This document shows, piece by piece, positions 42,461 to 50,707 of a DNA stretch of 64,000 bases. Each line of letters begins with the position of its first letter. Position 1 is the stretch's first letter. Both the position numbers and the translations under genes were made by a program. Below the pieces are notes generated by a model. That model did no database searches and was not told the DNA's origin. It was given only the letters and a program-made list of their open reading frames with translations. Source of the DNA: Bacteroidota bacterium (lineage in GTDB: Bacteria; Bacteroidota; Bacteroidia; 2-12-FULL-35-15); the NCBI GenBank assembly GCA_003151815.1, contig PLYN01000033.1, positions 1 through 64,000 on the forward strand, written 5' to 3'.

Positions 42461-43876
42461 TTAATGACCAGTAACAACCATTTTTTTAGTGATTCTATCC
42501 GTACCATTAGAAATAGAGAAGAAATAAGTACCAGTAGCAAGATCAGAAGAGAATGTGAATGAATTCGAACCTGCAGTAGCACTGATATTGGTATCATAAA
42601 CTTGTCTACCCAATACGTCAACAACAACAAAATCAACTTTACCACTAACAGGGCATGTGAAATTAATTACAGTAGTACCGTCAAAAGGGTTAGGTTTGTT
42701 TTGTGATACATTAAATCCAAGAGAATCCAATGTAGCAATACCTGTTCCTGTACCAATTTTCAAATAAGAAACGGAAGCAGAAGGTGATGTAAAGTTTAAA
42801 CCGATAGGGGATGGTCCATTAAGCAATGGAGTCATTGTTACTGTAACGTAGTGATTACCGGCATTTGCAGGTATATTACCAGTAACAGTTACGCATGCAA
42901 TTGTACCTGATCCGATCATACCTTTAGGCCAATCAGTAGTAACGGTATACGTTGCTCCAGCAATGGTTGGAGTAGCTGTAATTTGAGCTCCGGTAATTTG
43001 AACACTATCAATCCCAACAGCAATAGGAGAAGTAACTGATTTTGGAATAAATATAGTCCAGGTACGAGAATAAGTAGCACCTGGATTAACATGCAACGTA
43101 TCGCCGGCTGCAGGATACTGATCTTGTGCTAAAGCGTTTGAATGAATATTAGGGCTAAGAGCACATCCGTAATCAAAAGCTAAACTATCAACAAAAAATG
43201 TTGAACCTACGGCAGGAGTACCGCCTAATTGACTTGGCTTAGATGAAAATAATAAAATTTGAGCCGAATCAGGTGCAACTGCACCTTTACTTTGATGGGC
43301 AAGCCCAACAGTACCATTAGGCATATTAGGATAATACAACAAAGGTACACTAAAATCTGAGAAATTTGAAGTTATAGAATGTGTAAAAACTCCACCTACT
43401 GCTACTGTATCTCTGTGACCTGGTGTGGTTGTAACAGTTCCTGTCATTACAGCAGAAACCCAATGAGTCAAAATTACTCCAACAGAAGGTTGATCTGCGG
43501 TACCTGTTTGAGTATATTTAGCTGTACCTGTTAAGGCAACAGCGCGCTCTCTGAATGGAAAACCTCCCTTAATACTAAATGAAGTAAGTGATGCTGCAGT
43601 AATAGTGCCATTTGAAATGGCCATACCACCAACAGTCTGAACACCACCAGCGTTTACAGTATGTGTTGATACAGCAATCGTATGAGATCCTTTTACATCT
43701 GGAGCTGTTGCTTGTGTAACTCCACCCGGAATAAGCCCATTCAATGTTCCCCAATTAGACGGATGAGTAGCATCCGTCCAGTTGTCGAAATTTGCATTTG
43801 GAATAGTATCCAGTTGCGCGAAGCCACTAGAAGCACCCAGACATAATGCTGAAATAATAAGTAATGATTTTTTCAT
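42461..43876 (-). CDS. secreted T9SS cargo protein
   Basis: The 471-residue protein has a signal peptide (MKKSLLIISALCLGASSGFAQ), and an N-terminal carbohydrate-binding-like beta domain that begins IPNANFDNWTD (PCMD or jelly-roll style). An Ig-like region follows, then a type A Por sorting domain (about 385-471) starting FNVSQNKPNPFDGTTVI. The last 83 residues are about five-sixths identical to the end of the neighbouring protein (44226-45614). No catalytic motif is visible. It has its own promoter and terminator. Confidence 0.82.
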   Translation of the reverse strand: MKKSLLIISALCLGASSGFAQLDTIPNANFDNWTDATHPSNWGTLNGLIPGGVTQATAPDVKGSHTIAVSTHTVNAGGVQTVGGMAISNGTITAASLTSFSIKGGFPFRERAVALTGTAKYTQTGTADQPSVGVILTHWVSAVMTGTVTTTPGHRDTVAVGGVFTHSITSNFSDFSVPLLYYPNMPNGTVGLAHQSKGAVAPDSAQILLFSSKPSQLGGTPAVGSTFFVDSLAFDYGCALSPNIHSNALAQDQYPAAGDTLHVNPGATYSRTWTIFIPKSVTSPIAVGIDSVQITGAQITATPTIAGATYTVTTDWPKGMIGSGTIACVTVTGNIPANAGNHYVTVTMTPLLNGPSPIGLNFTSPSASVSYLKIGTGTGIATLDSLGFNVSQNKPNPFDGTTVINFTCPVSGKVDFVVVDVLGRQVYDTNISATAGSNSFTFSSDLATGTYFFSISNGTDRITKKMVVTGH

Positions 43877-43932
43877 GATTTTTTAATTTTTAGTTTAGTT
43901 AGATAATTTGGATTTTAGAATTTTCAAGGACA

Positions 43933-43963
43933 CAAATATAATAATAATAAAAGGCAATGCAAA
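43933..43963 (-). promoter_or_regulatory. promoter of the T9SS cargo gene at 42461
   Basis: On the minus strand TTTG (43960-43963) and TATATTTG (43933-43940) are 19 bases apart, giving an untranslated leader of about 50 bases. The rest of the 349-base gap up to 44225 holds only the terminator of the next gene. Confidence 0.78.
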
Positions 43964-44177
43964 TATTTCTTTTTTTTCTTTTTAATTAATAATTGTCAGA
44001 TAATTCATTGTTAGATGGCCTTACAGGGTTATTGCGAAATATATCACTAAAAAAGTTTTGAACAATTTTTGAATTAAAGTATAAATTTCAAAGAACAATT
44101 TTTAAAATACATTTATCAGATTATTCTTTAAATTCAGATGTTCTATGAAGGTTCCAGTTTTTAAAATATATTCTATA

Positions 44178-44213
44178 AAAAAAGCCGGAACAATTGTGTG
44201 TTCCGGCTTTTAG
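44178..44213 (-). terminator. terminator of the T9SS cargo gene at 44226
   Basis: AAAGCCGGAACA and TGTTCCGGCTTT pair around ATTGTG. On the minus strand a T run follows the stem. Confidence 0.85.
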
Positions 44214-44225
44214 AAGACCTAAAAG

Positions 44226-45614
44226 TTAATGTCCTGTAACAACCATTTTTCTAGTGATTTTATTGTTACCATTAGAAATGGAGAAGAAATAAGTACCGGA
44301 AGCAAGATCAGTATTAAATGTGAATGTATTTGAACCTGCAGTAGCGCTGATATTGGTATCGTAAACTTGTCTACCCAATATATCAACAACAGTAAAATCA
44401 ACTTTACAGCTAACAGGGCAATTGAAGTTAATAACAGTATTGTCATCAAAAGGGTTTGGTTTATTTTGCGATACATTAAATTGATTCATATCGAACGATT
44501 GAATTCCGGTTGGAGGAGGTGGCGTACCAACCTGAACCTTATAAGTAGCAAAAGCCTGATGACTTACATTGCCTTGTATGGTAGTATTACTTCCTAAAAA
44601 TGAGAGTATCGTCGACGGTCCTGTAATCAGCCCGTAAGGGGAAATAGTAACATGAAATTTATACAAGGTATCGTTTTTAGCCGGCATGATCCCTTGAACA
44701 GTAAAACAACCCACTTGTCCGCCATATACCATACAATCTGGAGTGCCACACGTTACTGTAAAGGTGGAAGGAATACCTGTTACACCATCAATATGGAGAC
44801 TGTCTATTGTAGCTTGAACAGCAATAGGAATCCCTGCAGGAGTAAAGTTAGCGTTAACAGGAGCATATATCGTATATGTTTGAAAGAAAACAGAATCCGG
44901 CTTTTCTATTGTTACAACATTTGTATCCGGCAAGATAGCAGGTGCACTGGCGCTTGTCGAAATAGTTGGATCAGTAGTACATGATAATATTGTAAGTTTA
45001 AACATTTCGGAATTTTGTATACACGTACCTTTCGGTGTTACGGTGTAAGTATATACACCTGCCGGGACAGATGGTGTACCGCTTATCGTGAGCAGTCCGG
45101 CATTATAAGTAGCAGTCAGTCCGGCAGGGAATGTTGTGCCCAAAAGAGTCGTTCCGCTCAGATAAGTAATTGTATCGCCTGTTCCGGTGCCTCCAATTTG
45201 GTAGGTAATATTTGTAATTGCAATATTTTTAGAAACAGCTTGATCATCTGTTCCGCCACTTGAAGTTAAATTAATCGTTGCTTCATTTACGGTTAAACTA
45301 CCGGTAGCAATGGCATTCGGTGTACAAGCAGTACCTGTTGTTGTAACTGTGTAATTAAAAATTCCGGCAACGCTTGGTGTTCCTGAAATAGTAAATACAT
45401 TGGCATTGTATTGGCTTGTCAACCCGGATGGCAAACCGGCAACACTTGCACCTGTATTGGAAACCGAATAGGTAATGCTTGTAATTGCAGTGTTTTTACA
45501 TACAGCTTGAGTATCGGTGCCAACGGAAGAAGTTAATCCTATTTGACAAGTTTGAGCAAAACTGTTTGCAAGCCCTGAAACTAATACAGAAATAATTAGT
45601 AATGATTTTTTCAT
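44226..45614 (-). CDS. secreted T9SS cargo protein with repeated Ig-like domains
   Basis: The 462-residue protein starts with a signal peptide nearly the same as its neighbour's (MKKSLLIISVLVSGLANSFAQ). Two repeats of about 80-90 residues follow (about 20-200), each with 'SSGGTDDQAV-KN-AIT-ITY' and 'GLLTISGTPSVPAGVYTYTV', typical of putative Ig domains on bacterial surfaces. The sorting domain (about 378-462) starts FNVSQNKPNPFDDNTVI. The role is probably adhesive or structural. It has its own promoter and terminator. Confidence 0.82.
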   Translation of the reverse strand: MKKSLLIISVLVSGLANSFAQTCQIGLTSSVGTDTQAVCKNTAITSITYSVSNTGASVAGLPSGLTSQYNANVFTISGTPSVAGIFNYTVTTTGTACTPNAIATGSLTVNEATINLTSSGGTDDQAVSKNIAITNITYQIGGTGTGDTITYLSGTTLLGTTFPAGLTATYNAGLLTISGTPSVPAGVYTYTVTPKGTCIQNSEMFKLTILSCTTDPTISTSASAPAILPDTNVVTIEKPDSVFFQTYTIYAPVNANFTPAGIPIAVQATIDSLHIDGVTGIPSTFTVTCGTPDCMVYGGQVGCFTVQGIMPAKNDTLYKFHVTISPYGLITGPSTILSFLGSNTTIQGNVSHQAFATYKVQVGTPPPPTGIQSFDMNQFNVSQNKPNPFDDNTVINFNCPVSCKVDFTVVDILGRQVYDTNISATAGSNTFTFNTDLASGTYFFSISNGNNKITRKMVVTGH

Positions 45615-45683
45615 GGTTTTTAATTTATGTTTATTTATTTATTTTTTCAGGTAAAATAATATGTTTTTTTAATAAAAAGAAAG

Positions 45684-45715
45684 CAAATATAATATAAATC
45701 GACTATAAAAACAAA
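45684..45715 (-). promoter_or_regulatory. promoter of the T9SS cargo gene at 44226
   Basis: On the minus strand TTTG (45712-45715) and TATATTTG (45684-45691) are 20 bases apart. The layout copies that of the neighbouring cargo gene. Confidence 0.75.
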
Positions 45716-45802
45716 AATTCTTAATTAAAGAACCTTTCACATTAAAACACGAATATTAAAAGTAAAAGGTTGGGTATTTTTTAAATAAAAATTAAAATAC
45801 CT

Positions 45803-47650
45803 TTACACAAAAGATTGAAGATCGTGTAACTTGCGATAGGCACCGTTTCCAGAGATAAGGACGGCATGTGTACCTTGTTCAATAATTTGGCCTTTTTGCA
45901 GTACAACAATTTCATCGGCGTGTTGTATGGTTGATAAGCGGTGAGCGATAACCAGTGAAGTCCGGTTTTTCATCAGCTTATTTAAGGCATCTTGCACCAA
46001 ACGCTCGCTCTCCGTATCTAAAGCAGACGTTGCTTCATCCAATATTAAAATTGGTGGATTTTTTAGAACGGCACGGGCAATGCTTACCCGTTGCCGCTGC
46101 CCGCCAGATAACTTATTGCCGCGATCACCTATATTCGTTTGGTAACCCTGTGGCATCTGTGAAATAAATTCATGTGCATTTGCAATTTTAGAAGCCTCTA
46201 TCACTTGCTCTTCGGTCACGCCATCCATTCCAAAAGCAATGTTATTATATAGAGTATCATTAAATAAAATTGATTCTTGTGTTACAATACCCATCAATCC
46301 TCTTAGATCGGCAAGCTTCAGATCTTTGATGGTAACTCCGTCAATTAAAATTTCGCCTTGCGAAGGGTCATAAAAACGCGGCAACATATCTGCCATAGTG
46401 GTTTTCCCGGAACCTGATTGTCCAACAAGCGCAATTGTTTTTCCTTTTCCAACTTTCAGATTGATGTTATTCAACACCCATCCTACTTCGGCTTCGCGAT
46501 AAGCAAAGGATACATTTCTATATTCGATCTCTTTTTCAAAACTGTTCAGCGTTTTCGGATGTGAAGGATCCGTTATGAGGACTTCAGCGTTTAATATTTT
46601 ATTAACCCTTTCGGTAGATGCAAGACCTTTTTGTATGTTGTAATAGGCGGTGGTGAATGATTTTGCGGGTGCGATCAATTGTGAAAATAAAGCAAGATAG
46701 GTAATAAAAACAGCTCCGTTCATGGTAGGTTGATCTGCCAGCACCATTTTACCTCCTACATATAAAATGGCAACAAAAACGGTTATCCCCATAAATTCAC
46801 TTAATGGTGACGATAGATCAACCCTACGATAAGCCTTTACCATCAGGTTGGTATAGTCATTATTTATTTTTTCGAATTTTTGTTTTATGTTTTTCTCGGC
46901 GTTAAACGCTTTAATGATGCGCAAACCTCCCAAAGTTTCATCCATGATGGACATTAATATTCCTGTTTTTTCTTTTTCTTCAGTGGATGTTTTTCTTAAC
47001 GATTTTCCGATACGACCAATAACGATCCCTGCTATTGGTAATAAAACCAGAGCCATTGCAGTTAATTGCCAACTCATCAAAAACATAAATACCAACGAAA
47101 TAGTGATGGTAACAGGTTCACGAAAGATCATTTCGAGTGAACTTAATACACTCCATTCTATTTCCCGCACATCGGCTGTCATGCGCGACATAATATCTCC
47201 TTTGCGTTCATCGGAATAATAACTCAATGGCAATACCAATATTTTTTTGAATAAGTTATTACGCATATCTTTTACAACACCATTGCGGATCGGGGCAATA
47301 AAAAACATACCTAAATACCGAAATAAATTTTTAAAGAAAATGGTGGTAATGATAAATAAACAAATACCCACCAGTGCATGAATGGAGCTGTGAGCCTGAA
47401 TATCGCTTGCCAAAAAATAATTTACATTTTCAATAATTGAAGAAGAAGAGAGATGAAATTCCGGTTTGCCATTTTGTAAAATTTCCTTTAATTTTTTACT
47501 GTCGTCTGAAAACAAGACCTGTAAAAATGGAAATAACATGGCAACGGAAAACAAAGCAAAAACTGCGGAGAGCAAGTTGAAGGTGATATTCAAAATAGCA
47601 TAGCGCCAGTATCCTTTTACGTATTGAAGGATGCCAAAAATGTTTTTCAT
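45803..47650 (-). CDS. ABC exporter, permease and ATPase fused (MsbA-like)
   Basis: The 615-residue half-transporter has six membrane segments (about 20-340) and a C-terminal ATPase domain. Walker A is GQSGSGKTTMA, the signature LSGGQRQRVSIARA, Walker B ILILDEATSALD and the switch IAHRLSTI. The type resembles MsbA lipid flippases, which is plausible in an LPS-making cell, but peptide or drug export cannot be excluded. A TATATTTG element ends four bases before the ATG. Confidence 0.92.
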   Translation of the reverse strand: MKNIFGILQYVKGYWRYAILNITFNLLSAVFALFSVAMLFPFLQVLFSDDSKKLKEILQNGKPEFHLSSSSIIENVNYFLASDIQAHSSIHALVGICLFIITTIFFKNLFRYLGMFFIAPIRNGVVKDMRNNLFKKILVLPLSYYSDERKGDIMSRMTADVREIEWSVLSSLEMIFREPVTITISLVFMFLMSWQLTAMALVLLPIAGIVIGRIGKSLRKTSTEEKEKTGILMSIMDETLGGLRIIKAFNAEKNIKQKFEKINNDYTNLMVKAYRRVDLSSPLSEFMGITVFVAILYVGGKMVLADQPTMNGAVFITYLALFSQLIAPAKSFTTAYYNIQKGLASTERVNKILNAEVLITDPSHPKTLNSFEKEIEYRNVSFAYREAEVGWVLNNINLKVGKGKTIALVGQSGSGKTTMADMLPRFYDPSQGEILIDGVTIKDLKLADLRGLMGIVTQESILFNDTLYNNIAFGMDGVTEEQVIEASKIANAHEFISQMPQGYQTNIGDRGNKLSGGQRQRVSIARAVLKNPPILILDEATSALDTESERLVQDALNKLMKNRTSLVIAHRLSTIQHADEIVVLQKGQIIEQGTHAVLISGNGAYRKLHDLQSFV

Positions 47651-47663
47651 GTCGCAAATATAT

Positions 47664-47875
47664 AACTTTAAAGTTCAAAGTTTTTTAGTTTAAAGTTCAA
47701 AGTTTTTTCGGCTTTAGCCCATATAAACCATATATTTGACATAAAAACCATATAGAAACAAAGGTTCTATAGTTTTTGTTTGGCTATGTGATTATCTTCT
47801 TTTTGGCTTATTCTTTATTTTTTTTCCTTTATTCACTAACTTTGAACTTTCTAACTTTAAACTTTAAACTAAAAT
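47664..47875. repeat. inverted pair of AACTTTN arrays between the ABC exporter and rbfA
   Basis: The left array (about 47664-47707) reads AAAGTTCAAAGTTTTTTAGT and similar; the right array (about 47838-47873) reads AACTTTGAACTTTCTAACTT. They flank about 130 bases with no gene, though TATATTTG at 47731-47738 could serve rbfA. Confidence 0.7.
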
Positions 47876-47876
47876 A

Positions 47877-48215
47877 ATGGATTCAACACGTCAGTTAAAA
47901 GTTTCTCGATTAATACAAAAAGAGCTGGGTGAAATTTTTCAGCGGGAGACACGCGTTTTCTTTGGCAACGCACTTATTACAGTTACTCAGGTTAGGGTTA
48001 GCCCCGATCTTAGTGTAGCCAAAGTGTATGTGAGTTTATTCAATGTTCCGGATGTGCAAGCATTGCTTAAATTAATTCAAGTGCATACAAAAGATATCCG
48101 ATCAAAACTTTCTGACAGAATTAAAAAACAAGTCCGCATCATTCCCAACCTTGTGTTTTTTGTAGATGATTCGTTGGATTATGCAATGCGGATTGATGAA
48201 TTACTTAAGAAGTAA
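47877..48215 (+). CDS. rbfA: 30S ribosome-binding factor A
   Basis: RbfA helps 16S rRNA 5'-end maturation. The 112-residue protein has the KH-like fold: RLIQKELGEIFQRE, ITVTQVRVSPDLSVAKVYVS and PNLVFFVDDSLDYAMRIDEL. The length is normal. The LolC/E-type permease follows on the same strand across a repeat array. Confidence 0.94.
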   Translation: MDSTRQLKVSRLIQKELGEIFQRETRVFFGNALITVTQVRVSPDLSVAKVYVSLFNVPDVQALLKLIQVHTKDIRSKLSDRIKKQVRIIPNLVFFVDDSLDYAMRIDELLKK

Positions 48216-48218
48216 TTC

Positions 48219-48345
48219 AGTTCAAAGTTCAAAGTTGGAAAGTTTAAAGTTCTGTGTACGTTAATCTAATCAACAAACTTTAAACTTTCTAACTTTAAAT
48301 TTTTAAACTTTAAACTTTCCAAATTGAACTTTGAACTTTTTATAG
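48219..48345. repeat. inverted AACTTTN arrays reaching into the permease gene
   Basis: AGTTCAAAGTTCAAAGTTGG on the left and repeated AAACTTTAAACTTTCTAAC on the right form a long imperfect hairpin. The right arm continues through the TTG start codon at 48324 and the first codons (NFELF) of the next gene. Confidence 0.75.
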
Positions 48346-49529
48346 CCAAGCGCTACCTGATTTCAAAAAAATCACACAATGCCATCAATATCATTTCGGG
48401 TGTTTCGGTTGCAGGTGTTTGTATTGGAACGATGGCTCTCATAGTTGTTCTTTCTGCATTCAACGGACTTTCTAATTTAGTGGAATCACTCTATAATTCA
48501 TTTGATGCTGACATTGAGATTACTATCAAACAAGGGAAAACATTTACCCTTGATTCAACTGAATTCAACTCATTAAAAAAAATTGATGGCATTGCTTATT
48601 ACTCTGAAATAGTAGAGGGAAATGCTTTGTTAAAATATAACGAAAAACAATGTGTTGCCACGATAAAAGGCGTCAGCAGTGATTTTGCGAAGATGAGTAA
48701 ATTTGATACCCTTGTGAGTGAAGGAAGTTTTAATCTCGAAAAAAATAACATTGTTATTGGTAAAGGCATCAGCAATATATTGCAAACCGGGCCGGAAGAT
48801 GCATATACAGCTATTTCTATTTATGCTCCTAAACGTGGTATCGTAAATACTTTTGATGCCGAAGGCGGATTAAGTGAATTGAAAGCATATTCTGCAGGAG
48901 CATTTTCGATCAATGATGAATTTGATTATAAATATGTGATCATGGATATCAATAAAGCACGCGAACTGTTTGACTATACCAATGAAGTTACATCCATCGA
49001 ATTAAGTTTAAAGAAGGATGCGGATCCGGAAAAAGTGCAAGAACAAATTACAGCACTGCTTGGAAATAAATACGAAATAAAAAATCGCCATCAACAAAAT
49101 GCATTGCTTTATAAAACATTGAAATCAGAAAAATTATGGACATTCCTTATCCTGGTTTTTATATTGATAATAGCCACTTTCAATGTAATAGGGTCATTAA
49201 CAATGTTAATAATAGAAAAGAAAAAGGACATTACTATTTTGCATAATATGGGTGCAGATAGTCAATTGATCCGCAAAATATTTTTAATAGAAGGAATGCT
49301 CATCACACTCATTGGCGCCATATTGGGATTAATACTTGGAACATTTGTTTGTTGGCTGCAAATTAAATTTTCGCTCATTCGTTTCACTGAAGGGTATGTT
49401 GTTGATGCCTATCCCATAAAGCTGGAAGCAGCAGACTTTGTAATGGTTTTAGGGGTGGTGCTATTGATCGGTTTTTTCGCTGCCTGGTATCCGGTGAGGG
49501 TTTTTACAAAAAAACATTTGGTGTTTTAG
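48324..49529 (+). CDS. LolC/LolE-type (FtsX-like) ABC permease
   Basis: The 401-residue membrane protein has an N-terminal membrane segment (about 20-45), a large periplasmic MacB-like domain (about 50-265) and three C-terminal membrane segments (FtsX domain, about 270-395, with WTFLILVFILIIATFNVIG). It fits the lipoprotein-releasing LolC/E family. FELFIAKRYLISKKSHNAIN is the family start. The start codon is TTG and lies in the heptamer repeat; no ATG fits. Confidence 0.88.
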   Translation: MNFELFIAKRYLISKKSHNAINIISGVSVAGVCIGTMALIVVLSAFNGLSNLVESLYNSFDADIEITIKQGKTFTLDSTEFNSLKKIDGIAYYSEIVEGNALLKYNEKQCVATIKGVSSDFAKMSKFDTLVSEGSFNLEKNNIVIGKGISNILQTGPEDAYTAISIYAPKRGIVNTFDAEGGLSELKAYSAGAFSINDEFDYKYVIMDINKARELFDYTNEVTSIELSLKKDADPEKVQEQITALLGNKYEIKNRHQQNALLYKTLKSEKLWTFLILVFILIIATFNVIGSLTMLIIEKKKDITILHNMGADSQLIRKIFLIEGMLITLIGAILGLILGTFVCWLQIKFSLIRFTEGYVVDAYPIKLEAADFVMVLGVVLLIGFFAAWYPVRVFTKKHLVF

Positions 49530-49540
49530 TAAAGCTGACA

Positions 49541-49715
49541 CACTTTTTCGGTATGTCTGCTTCAACGCAGAATGCTCGAAATGGCCAGGGCGTCGTCATT
49601 TCGAGTAGCGAGGCAGAGCCCTTCGACAAGCTCAGGACAGGCCGAGGTCGAAAAAGTGTGCAAGCTAAGCAGAGTTCTCGATACGGGCAGAAAAAGCCCT
49701 ACTCGAACTGACAAC
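49541..49715. repeat. complex dispersed intergenic repeat
   Basis: The block holds CACACTTTTTCG with its complement CGAAAAAGTGTG, TTCGAGTAG with CTACTCGAA, and the word CCTTCGACAAGCTCAGGACA. An open frame through it reads only repeat sequence, so I call no gene. Confidence 0.65.
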
Positions 49716-49722
49716 TCACAAT

Positions 49723-50286
49723 TTACATCACGTATATCAACGCACAGCATTTACAAGGCGGGGCGACACATTGTTCACAGGAATATCCTTTATCTAAACT
49801 GTCTTCCTTCCAGTAATTTTCTATTTTACGTTTCAAGGTCAATCCAAATTTTTGTAAAATTTTTGTATTTTGAATATCCTGTTTGTGTTCCCAACTAACA
49901 GCGAATATTGAGTTAGTCGATTTTTTAAGAATTTCGATTCGATGTTTTGTTAAGGACGTTCCAATACCTTGATTTGAATATTTATGATTAACAGCGATCA
50001 TTTTTAATACGCCAATCGACTGTTTATTTGCAAATTGTTCTTGGAACCAATCATGCTCACATAAAATAATTGCCATTGCTTCATCGAAATTACAGATCTG
50101 TGCTAATGCAAACCCTGCTATTTCATTGTTTGATATGGCCACTACACCTATTTTATTGCCATTATTCATATAGTCCTGAAGGTCATTCAAATTCAAATAC
50201 TCATTACCAAAACGTTTATTCGCAATAGCTATAATGTCGGTAAAGTCGGCTTCTGTAAAGGGGCGTATTGAGACGTGTTCAGACAT
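49723..50286 (-). CDS. GNAT-family acetyltransferase with cysteine-rich tail
   Basis: The 187-residue acetyltransferase begins VSIRPFTEADFTDIIAIANK. It has the acetyl-CoA motif IAVNHKYSNQGIGTSLTKHR and the HKQDIQNTKILQKFGLTLKR segment. The last 20 residues hold five cysteines, CEQCVAPPCKCCALIYVM, outside the GNAT fold; they might bind metal. The substrate is unknown. A TACCTTTG element ends four bases before the ATG. Confidence 0.85.
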   Translation of the reverse strand: MSEHVSIRPFTEADFTDIIAIANKRFGNEYLNLNDLQDYMNNGNKIGVVAISNNEIAGFALAQICNFDEAMAIILCEHDWFQEQFANKQSIGVLKMIAVNHKYSNQGIGTSLTKHRIEILKKSTNSIFAVSWEHKQDIQNTKILQKFGLTLKRKIENYWKEDSLDKGYSCEQCVAPPCKCCALIYVM

Positions 50287-50332
50287 GACACAAAGGTATT
50301 CGGTTTTTAAATACGTTTCGGGGTAAAAAATA

Positions 50333-50362
50333 AAAGCCAGTTAAATATTTTTAACTGGCTTT
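50333..50362. terminator. hairpin terminator between the GNAT gene and tRNA-Ser
   Basis: AAAGCCAGTTAAA pairs with TTTTAACTGGCTTT. It is flanked by A and T runs. Lying past the 3' end of the tRNA gene on the minus strand, it probably ends the tRNA transcript. Confidence 0.7.
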
Positions 50363-50407
50363 ATTCATTTTATGAAACTCTCCTTCGCGAGTTCTTGCGG
50401 ATAGTGC

Positions 50408-50439
50408 CCGCCGAAGCTCGCTGTGGCGAGCGAAGGCGG
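50408..50439. repeat. REP-like hairpin overlapping the tRNA-Ser 3' end
   Basis: CCGCC GAA GCTCGC TGTG GCGAGC GAA GGCGG forms two stems separated by a symmetric internal loop. Its last bases (50437-50439) are also the last bases of the tRNA gene. Confidence 0.65.
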
Positions 50440-50521
50440 AGAAATAGGGATTCGAACCCCAGGAGGTGTAACCCTCAACAGTTTTCAAGACTGCCGCAAT
50501 CGACCACTCTGCCATTTCTCC
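50437..50521 (-). tRNA. tRNA-Ser (anticodon TGA)
   Basis: The acceptor stem pairs GGAGAAA with TTTCTCC. The anticodon loop reads CTTGAAA with TGA in the middle. The T arm contains GGTTCGAATCC, and a long variable arm (class II) is present, as serine tRNAs need. CCA is not encoded: the next bases read CCT, so RNase Z and CCA-adding enzyme are needed. Confidence 0.93.
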
Positions 50522-50674
50522 GAACCCCAAAAGTAGTATTTTTTTGATTTCACCGCTAAAAAATGTGAAAAAATATATTCATCAATAACATATGATGTTC
50601 TCCTTTATTATAAGAGATAGAAAAGACTCTCTTGTTTTAAAAACATTTTGTCAAAATTAAATTTGCTCAGTAGT

Positions 50675-50703
50675 TTTGATTAGAAACATTTCATTTACAT
50701 TTG
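50675..50703 (+). promoter_or_regulatory. promoter of the glycosyltransferase gene
   Basis: TTTG (50675-50678) and TACATTTG (50696-50703) are 17 bases apart, slightly short. The -7 element ends four bases before the ATG at 50708. Confidence 0.55.
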
Positions 50704-50707
50704 TTTT

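Noticed and set aside
47731-47738. TATATTTG as an rbfA promoter
   Set aside because: There is no -33 element at a usable distance and it lies between two repeat arrays, so I did not list it as a promoter.
49572-49898. Open frame of about 108 codons after the LolC/E permease
   Set aside because: Its first half is dispersed repeat sequence and its second half is antisense to the GNAT gene.
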